Origin: Chloroflexota bacterium
GTDB lineage: Bacteria; Chloroflexota; Chloroflexia; Chloroflexales; Kallotenuaceae
Assembly (NCBI GenBank): GCA_019240175.1
Contig: JAFAYS010000027.1
Location: forward strand, 1-9,744
Reading direction: 5' to 3'
Length of the DNA: 9,744 nt
In this document: in pieces, positions 6,275 to 9,744 of the stretch
How the letters are laid out: each line of letters begins with the position of its first letter
Position numbering within the stretch: the first letter of the stretch is position 1
Notes under the pieces: generated by a model
The model's database searches: none
Told to the model about the DNA's origin: nothing
Seen by the model: the letters and a program-made list of their open reading frames with translations, nothing else
Translations under genes and position numbers: made by a program

Positions 6275-7651
6275 TTATTGTGAGGCCAGCAGCGGAGTCG
6301 CCTGCTCGCGGAACTGCTTGGCAGCCGCCTCGGGCGTCAGCTCGCCGTAGAGCAGCTGATCGATCAGCGGGTTGTAGACGTCGCTGAGGATCTTGGAGTG
6401 CGCCGCCGGATCGGGCGGGTTGATCGGCGCGGCGACCTTCTCGGCAGTCGCGATATACTCGAAGACCTTCTGCTGAATCGCCGGCAGCTCGGGCTGTAGC
6501 GCCTCACGCACCGCCGGCGCGATCGGCACGCCACGCTCGGCGGCTAGAATCTTGTTGGCCTCGACGTTGTTGGTGAAGTAGTCGACAAACATCGCCGCTT
6601 CTTTGGGATGCTTGGAGGTCGCCGCGACCGAGAAGAACATCGACGGCTTGAGATACACGCCCTGACCGCCGTTGTCGGCCTGTGGCGGCAGCGCAATATT
6701 CAGCTCACGATCGCCGCTGGCCGCCGAGATCGCCGCCGGCATGTTGCTCCACACAAAGATCATCGCCGACTTCTTGGTCACAATCAGCGAATCCTCGATG
6801 CCGATCGTGCCGCGGCCTGCGTCGAACTCGCGGGTTGGCGTCGCGCCTGACTCCTGCATCTCGACCAGCTTTTGGAAGAATTGTGTGGCCAGCGCATCGT
6901 CTTCGTAGCCGAGGCTCTTGCCGTCGTCGCTGTACATCCACTTGCCGTTATCTTTGAGCCAGAGCTTGAAGAACTCGGCGTTGTAGAAGGTTTCCACACC
7001 ATAGACGTTGAGCTTCTCGTGCAGCGTCGTCGCCGTCTGCTGGAGATCGGCCCACTTCCAATCGGCGCTGGGCTCGGCCACGCCCGCCTGCGTGAACATC
7101 TCGGGATCGTAGAGCACGCCGAGCGCGTTGGTGCCGAGGTTGACGCCGTACAGCTTGCCGTCGATCTTGCCGCCCGAAAGCTGCTCCTCGGCCACGCCGT
7201 CCAGCTTGATTGTGCCGTCCGCGACGTAGTCGTCCAGCGGCAGCATCAGGCCACGCTTGGCCCACTCGCCGATGCGCGAATAATCCTGCTGCACAATGTC
7301 GGGCAGGTTGCCGCCCGCCGTCTGGGTTGCCAGCTTGGTCCAGTGATCGTCGAAGTTACCGTACTCAGGCGTGATTTTAATATTCGGGTGTTCCTTTTGG
7401 AACATCTCGATCACTTTGAGCGTGCGATCATGCCGGCTTTGTGAGCCCCACCAGGCAAGCCGTAGCTCGACCTGGCCGCCGGTCGCCGGAGCCGCCGCGC
7501 CCGCATCTGAGGCCGCCGGGCTGCTTGCCGCTGTGCTGGCGGCGGGCCTGCCAGTGGTGCCAGTGGTGCCGGTGTCGCTGGGTGCCCCACAGGCGACGAT
7601 CAGCAGACTAAAGATGACCAGTAAGGGGAGCAGAATTCTTCGCGCGTACAT
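6275..7651 (-). CDS. Sugar ABC transporter substrate-binding lipoprotein (SBP family 1)
   Basis: This 458-residue protein is an extracytoplasmic solute-binding protein of the family serving CUT1 carbohydrate importers. The N-terminus has MYARR, a hydrophobic stretch and the lipobox IVAC with lipidated Cys21, so it should be membrane-anchored. Residues 22-59 form a low-complexity Gly/Thr/Ala/Ser/Pro linker. The binding domain starts near residue 61 (VELRLAWWGS) and includes FQKEHPNIKI (84-93) and AGGNLPDIVQ (112-121), typical of family 1. The ATG at 7651 was chosen because AAAGGA lies just upstream and the signal peptide begins there. A GTG at 7708 in the same frame would add 19 residues ahead of the signal peptide and is less likely. 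It is the first gene of the operon and has a long leader of roughly 180 nt. The ligand is unknown. Confidence 0.93.
   Translation of the reverse strand: MYARRILLPLLVIFSLLIVACGAPSDTGTTGTTGRPAASTAASSPAASDAGAAAPATGGQVELRLAWWGSQSRHDRTLKVIEMFQKEHPNIKITPEYGNFDDHWTKLATQTAGGNLPDIVQQDYSRIGEWAKRGLMLPLDDYVADGTIKLDGVAEEQLSGGKIDGKLYGVNLGTNALGVLYDPEMFTQAGVAEPSADWKWADLQQTATTLHEKLNVYGVETFYNAEFFKLWLKDNGKWMYSDDGKSLGYEDDALATQFFQKLVEMQESGATPTREFDAGRGTIGIEDSLIVTKKSAMIFVWSNMPAAISAASGDRELNIALPPQADNGGQGVYLKPSMFFSVAATSKHPKEAAMFVDYFTNNVEANKILAAERGVPIAPAVREALQPELPAIQQKVFEYIATAEKVAAPINPPDPAAHSKILSDVYNPLIDQLLYGELTPEAAAKQFREQATPLLASQ
7550..7567 (-). repeat. 9-bp tandem duplication in the lipoprotein linker
   Basis: GCCAGTGGT occurs twice head to tail and is followed by a degenerate third copy. 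It encodes the Gly-Thr-Thr repeats of the linker after the lipidated cysteine. Such slippage-prone linkers vary in length between relatives without affecting the binding domain. Confidence 0.7.
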
Positions 7652-7712
7652 GTTCGTTCCTTTGGTAACTAATGGGAACCGAAAGGTCTTCGTCGATCTC
7701 CGTACCACGCAT
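7608..7712 (-). other. Possible 34-codon upstream ORF overlapping the lipoprotein start
   Basis: In a frame different from the lipoprotein gene, an ATG at 7712 opens a 34-codon reading frame ending in TAG at 7610-7608, beyond the lipoprotein ATG at 7651. An AGGGA sequence lies very close (3 nt) upstream of this ATG, which is shorter than optimal. It might influence translation of the lipoprotein gene, but a chance frame is equally plausible. The peptide has no recognisable motif. Confidence 0.15.
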
Positions 7713-7785
7713 GATCCCTGGATTGTCCCGAAGTAAGTTGATGGCGATCAGCGGTTTGATCTGTGTTTTGCCGGAGTTCTGAGAT

Positions 7786-7801
7786 ACTAAGGTTGCTTAG
7801 T
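7786..7801 (-). other. Small perfect hairpin in operon leader
   Basis: ACTAAG (7786-7791) and CTTAGT (7796-7801) form a perfect 6-bp stem with a 4-nt loop about 30 nt downstream of the predicted operon transcription start. It could affect the leader RNA or be a further protein-binding palindrome. The function is unknown. Confidence 0.35.
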
Positions 7802-7833
7802 TACGATAGTGTGTACGATCTCAACTACTTACA

Positions 7834-7851
7834 TATATTATATATAATATA
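7834..7851. promoter_or_regulatory. AT-only 18-bp palindrome, candidate operator 1
   Basis: TATATTATATATAATATA is a perfect palindrome over 18 bp. It contains a TATAAT -10 hexamer on each strand (7843-7848 plus; 7842-7837 minus). A near copy lies exactly 90 bp to the right. It overlaps the -10 region of the operon promoter, a typical place for repression by a GntR-family dimer. Alternating A/T sequence is readily palindromic by chance, so position and duplication are the stronger arguments. Confidence 0.55.
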
Positions 7852-7863
7852 GATCTTTGTCAA
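7835..7863 (-). promoter_or_regulatory. Sigma-70-type promoter of the sugar-uptake operon
   Basis: On the minus strand there is a consensus -35 TTGACA (7863-7858) followed by TATAAT (7842-7837) with a 15-nt spacer, or TAATAT (7840-7835) with the preferred 17-nt spacer. Transcription would start near 7828-7832, giving a leader of about 180 nt before the lipoprotein ATG. The -10 element lies inside the AT palindrome. Confidence 0.65.
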
Positions 7864-7875
7864 GCTGTTTCTTAC

Positions 7876-7893
7876 GAACAGTTATGATTGTTC
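7876..7893. promoter_or_regulatory. Interrupted palindrome GAACA-N8-TGTTC, candidate regulator site
   Basis: GAACA (7876-7880) and TGTTC (7889-7893) are perfect inverted 5-mers separated by 8 bp. The site lies between the two divergent promoters, 12 bp upstream of the operon -35 and 16 bp upstream of the regulator -35. That placement could serve an activator of either promoter. The binding protein is not known; the adjacent GntR protein or an unlinked regulator are both possible. Confidence 0.4.
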
Positions 7894-7912
7894 TTTCGAA
7901 GAATTATGATTG
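7882..7912 (+). repeat. Direct repeats TTATGATTG, 22 bp apart
   Basis: TTATGATTG occurs at 7882-7890 and 7904-7912. The 22-bp period is about two helical turns, placing both copies on one DNA face. The second copy runs into the -35 element of the regulator promoter, and the first lies in the interrupted palindrome. This suggests, without proving, cooperative protein binding. Confidence 0.4.
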
Positions 7913-7938
7913 ACCGACTAGCATATTTAATATATAAT
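7910..7938 (+). promoter_or_regulatory. Sigma-70-type promoter of the GntR regulator gene
   Basis: TTGACC (7910-7915), a 17-nt spacer and TATAAT (7933-7938) match the consensus at 11 of 12 positions with ideal spacing. The predicted start near 7945 gives a leader of about 35 nt. A second TATAAT at 7940-7945 would give a 24-nt spacer and is less likely. The -10 lies in the second AT box, so autoregulation is plausible. Confidence 0.75.
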
Positions 7939-7941
7939 ATA
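7922..7941. promoter_or_regulatory. AT-rich box, near copy of the palindrome, candidate operator 2
   Basis: This box matches 7832-7851 at 18 of 20 positions, exactly 90 bp away. The two differences break the perfect symmetry (7 of 9 half-site positions still pair) and remove the minus-strand -10 while keeping the plus-strand TATAAT at 7933-7938. It is a plausible weaker operator overlapping the regulator's own promoter. Confidence 0.5.
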
Positions 7942-7980
7942 TAATTATTCAACGAACGATCTGCTACCTTGGGGATTACT

Positions 7981-8691
7981 ATGCGCGCATCGACAGTTTC
8001 TGAGCAGCGATACCGAACCAAGCAAGAATTTGTGTACCAATCACTCCGCGAATCGATCATGCGCGGCGACCTCAGGCCGGGCCAGCGTCTCAGAATCGAA
8101 GACATCGCCCAGCGGCTCGGGGTTAGCCCGATCCCTGTGCGCGAGGCATTGCACATGCTGCAATCCGAGCGACTGGTCGAGAATACACCGCATGTCGGCG
8201 CGATCGTCGCCAGCATCTCAAAAGCCTCGATCATCGAAGTCTTTACCGTGATGGAAGGGCTGGAGCTGGTCGCGACACGCACTGCCGCGCAACGGCTCAC
8301 GCCCGCCGACGTGCAGCATCTGAACGACCTGCTGAATAAAATGGATCAGGCCATAGAATCAGAGGCGCACAACCAGTGGTCGGATCTCAACACGCAGTTC
8401 CACACCGCGATCGTGCGCATCACCGGCATGCCGATGCTGCAAGAGATGACCGAGCGCGTGCTCAACCAGTGGGATCGCGTGCGGCGCTACTACCTGAAGG
8501 GCGTGCTGATGTTTCGCCTTTCGCAAGCGCAGCACGAGCACCGTTTGATCGTCCAGGCGATGCTCGATCGCGACTATGGGCAGCTCGCGCAGCTGGTCCA
8601 CGAGCACAACCAGGGCGCGCTGGCTGCGTACACCGAATATCTGGCGCAGGCCACGGACTCCGATCCGAACGAGCTGATTATGGCAAGCTAA
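7981..8691 (+). CDS. GntR-family transcriptional regulator, FCD (FadR-like) type
   Basis: This is a 236-residue DNA-binding regulator. The N-terminal winged helix-turn-helix (about residues 13-80) shows SLRESIMRGDLRPGQRL (21-37), DIAQRLGVSPIPVREAL (41-57), where the recognition helix follows GVSP, and HVGAIVASIS (71-80). The C-terminal FCD all-helical ligand domain (about 86-220) keeps NTQFH (137-141), EHRLIVQAM (186-194) and HEH (207-209), the positions used for metal and carboxylate binding in this group. GGGGA five bases upstream supports the ATG at 7981; a TTG at 7969 would add four residues and overlaps that site. The gene is divergent from the sugar operon and shares its control region, so it is probably the local regulator, usually a repressor released by a small carboxylate. 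The effector is not known; a sugar acid or glycerate-like compound would suit the operon. Confidence 0.92.
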   Translation: MRASTVSEQRYRTKQEFVYQSLRESIMRGDLRPGQRLRIEDIAQRLGVSPIPVREALHMLQSERLVENTPHVGAIVASISKASIIEVFTVMEGLELVATRTAAQRLTPADVQHLNDLLNKMDQAIESEAHNQWSDLNTQFHTAIVRITGMPMLQEMTERVLNQWDRVRRYYLKGVLMFRLSQAQHEHRLIVQAMLDRDYGQLAQLVHEHNQGALAAYTEYLAQATDSDPNELIMAS

Positions 8692-8717
8692 ATCAGCATT
8701 GGCTCGCACGAGCTATC

Positions 8718-8735
8718 AATGTAGGCAATGTAGGC
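8718..8735 (+). repeat. 9-bp tandem repeat between GntR and Nudix genes
   Basis: AATGTAGGC is present twice in tandem in the 63-nt gap before the Nudix gene. ATCAGC (8692-8697) and GCTGAT (8734-8739) also form a distant 6-bp inverted pair, with a small GCTC/GAGC hairpin at 8702-8713. No T-run follows, so a terminator is not convincing and the Nudix gene may be read from the regulator's promoter. Confidence 0.4.
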
Positions 8736-8754
8736 TGATATAGGTGAGCGCACA

Positions 8755-9255
8755 ATGATCGAGCAGCATATGGCCCGTGACGGCGAAGAGCATCTGGTGC
8801 GCGCCAACGATCAGGACTGGATCGTCACCTGGTCGCCGCCGCCAACTGCGCCGGAGGGCAAACCGCACGGCTCCGCCGGTGTTTGTGTCACGTCCACCGG
8901 CGAGATTGTCCTGATCAGCGCTAACGGCGTCGATTGGGACTTACCGGCAGGCAGAACAGAGGGCAATGAAACCTGGGAGCAAACGCTGCATCGGGAAATG
9001 CGCGAAGAAGCGTGCGCCACGGTTGTCACGGCGCGGCTGCTAGGCTTTGCTCATAGTGTGTGCGTGGCCGGTCCCGAAGTCGGCCTGGCGCTCGTGCGAT
9101 CCTTCTGGCGCGCCGATGTCCACCTTGATGCGTGGGAGCCACAGTTCGAGATCACGCACCGCCGCGTGATGCCGGCAGCCGAGGCGTTAGGGCATCTGCC
9201 GCCGGCATTTCTGCCGATTATCCTGCGCGCGCTCAGCGAGGCGGGCGTTCTGTAG
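8755..9255 (+). CDS. Nudix hydrolase
   Basis: This 166-residue protein has a Nudix domain over about residues 38-160, the usual size for a single-domain member. The Nudix box runs from Gly66 to Ala88 and keeps the metal-binding core REMREE (80-85), with Glu72 at the x5 position and correct spacing. The usual Gly near the end of the box is Cys87. GSAGVCVTSTGEIVLI (39-54) forms the preceding beta strands, and LPAG (63-66) is the standard entry to the box. Members cleave nucleoside diphosphates linked to another moiety; the substrate here is not predictable. AGGTGAG lies 6 nt before the ATG. It is 63 nt after the regulator gene in the same direction, and I see no functional link to the sugar operon. 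Confidence 0.9.
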   Translation: MIEQHMARDGEEHLVRANDQDWIVTWSPPPTAPEGKPHGSAGVCVTSTGEIVLISANGVDWDLPAGRTEGNETWEQTLHREMREEACATVVTARLLGFAHSVCVAGPEVGLALVRSFWRADVHLDAWEPQFEITHRRVMPAAEALGHLPPAFLPIILRALSEAGVL

Positions 9256-9306
9256 CAAACGTCGCCATCTCACCAGTTGCAGCCCCGACACAGGTGGCGT
9301 ACCATA

Positions 9307-9357
9307 GCCGTCGGCCCCGAGCCGGTGTGTCGTTCAGCTGAACGCTCGGGCCTCGGC
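9307..9357 (+). other. GC-rich imperfect hairpin with internal perfect palindrome
   Basis: GGCCCCGAGC (9313-9322) pairs with GCTCGGGCC (9344-9352) with one bulged C, and outer GCCG/CGGC segments (9307-9310 with 9354-9357) extend the stem. Within it, CGTTCAGCTGAACG (9331-9344) is a perfect 14-bp palindrome that could form instead. The hairpin lies 52 nt after the Nudix stop and 39 nt before the next gene. It may terminate the Nudix transcript, but there is no U-tract. It could also be a leader element or protein site for the downstream gene. Confidence 0.45.
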
Positions 9358-9396
9358 GCAACTGAGCGCTGGCAATAGCCGCTCTAGGAGTATGCT

Positions 9397-9744
9397 ATGC
9401 GACCCCTTCGATATTCCATCAACATCACATTGGACGGGTGCTGCGATCATCGTGTGATGGTCCCGGATGAAGAACTGCACCGCCATGCCGCCGAAACCAT
9501 CGCCCAGGCCGATGCCCTGATCTTTGGTCGGGTGACGTATGAGCTGATGGAGACCGGCTGGCGTGCGTTCGCACAGACGGGAACGCAGCCTGAATGGATG
9601 GAGCCCTGGATGGAAGACTTCGCCCGGACGATCGACGCGGCCAAGAAGTATGTCGTGTCGCGCACCCTGGACCAGGTCGACTGGAACGCCGAGCTTGTGC
9701 GTGGTGATCTAGGGAAAACCGTTCAGCAGCTCAAGCAGGAGCCG
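9397..9744 (+). CDS. Dihydrofolate reductase-like (RibD C-terminal domain) protein, 3' end beyond window
   Basis: The frame is open from an ATG at 9397 to the right edge, giving 116 residues of a family that is usually about 180-220 residues. The fold signature is that of the DHFR/RibD-C superfamily (YwjB/YyaP-like): SINITLDG (7-14, the first strand of the fold), ADALIFGRVTYELM (38-51, with the family's FGR.TYE), KKYVVSRTL (83-91) and the start of the LVRGD segment (100-104). The family contains NADPH-dependent reductases, but most members including this one have no known substrate, and it should not be read as a housekeeping folate enzyme. TAGGAG lies 6 nt before the chosen ATG; an out-of-frame ATG at 9392 is too close to it. 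The C-terminal half is outside the window. Confidence 0.85.
   Translation, partial: MRPLRYSINITLDGCCDHRVMVPDEELHRHAAETIAQADALIFGRVTYELMETGWRAFAQTGTQPEWMEPWMEDFARTIDAAKKYVVSRTLDQVDWNAELVRGDLGKTVQQLKQEP

Larger units (their letters stand above)
7652..7980. promoter_or_regulatory. Divergent control region between the sugar operon and the GntR regulator gene
   Basis: This 329-bp stretch has no convincing gene; one short, doubtful upstream frame in the operon leader (starting at 7712) is listed separately. Its right half (about 7800-7950) is sharply AT-rich compared with the flanking genes. From left to right it holds the untranslated leader of the operon (7652 to about 7830), a small hairpin at 7786-7801, a minus-strand promoter overlapping an AT palindrome, an inverted repeat GAACA-N8-TGTTC, a pair of TTATGATTG direct repeats, a plus-strand promoter overlapping a second AT box, and the short leader of the regulator gene. 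Confidence 0.85.

Noticed and set aside
7652..7708. GTG at 7708 as the start of the binding lipoprotein
   Set aside because: It would put 19 polar residues before the signal peptide and lacks a good Shine-Dalgarno site; the ATG at 7651 has AAAGGA and begins a standard lipoprotein signal.
7800..7960. AT-rich segment as a replication origin or mobile-element end
   Set aside because: There are no DnaA-box clusters, no transposase and no target duplication; two promoters and operator-like repeats explain the composition.
1..9744. CRISPR array, tRNA or rRNA, insertion sequence, defence system
   Set aside because: I saw no regularly spaced repeats, tRNA-like cloverleaf, rRNA segment, transposase or nuclease domains on either strand.

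Overview
The window reads as a bacterial chromosome segment with high G+C coding DNA and ordinary bacterial Shine-Dalgarno sites. The solute-binding lipoprotein has a long Ala/Ser/Thr/Gly-rich linker after its lipobox. Together with the MOFRL-type glycerate kinase, the paired Gfo/Idh/MocA enzymes and the general gene style, this suggests a filamentous Chloroflexota-like bacterium. That assignment is inference from protein style; no rRNA or other marker gene is present.

Layout. Positions 1-645 (minus strand, cut by the left edge) hold a peptidase E (S51) family protein. Positions 808-7651 form a six-gene minus-strand operon, read from right to left: a sugar-binding lipoprotein (7651-6275), two CUT1-type sugar ABC permeases (6123-5176 and 5176-4301), two different Gfo/Idh/MocA oxidoreductases (4277-3258 and 3253-2180) and a glycerate 2-kinase (2178-808). 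Most internal gaps are tiny (1-base overlap, 23 nt, 4 nt, 1 nt). The exception is a 151-nt gap with two hairpins between the binding-protein gene and the first permease. No ABC ATPase gene is present. A 329-bp divergent control region (7652-7980) separates the operon from a plus-strand GntR/FCD regulator gene (7981-8691). It is followed on the plus strand by a Nudix hydrolase (8755-9255) and the start of a DHFR/RibD-C family protein (9397 to the right edge).

How it fits together. The operon looks like an uptake-and-catabolism unit for a carbohydrate or sugar-acid derivative. The binding protein and permeases import it, the two NAD(P)-dependent oxidoreductases oxidise or epimerise it, and the carbon leaves partly as glycerate, which the kinase passes to glycolysis as 2-phosphoglycerate. 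FCD-type GntR proteins usually sense small carboxylates, which suits this. The substrate cannot be read from the sequence. The most informative non-coding feature is the divergent control region. Each transcription unit has a good sigma-70-type promoter there, and each -10 element lies inside one of two near-identical AT-only boxes exactly 90 bp apart. One box is a perfect 18-bp palindrome. An inverted repeat GAACA-N8-TGTTC lies between the two promoters. These are strong operator candidates for the adjacent regulator.
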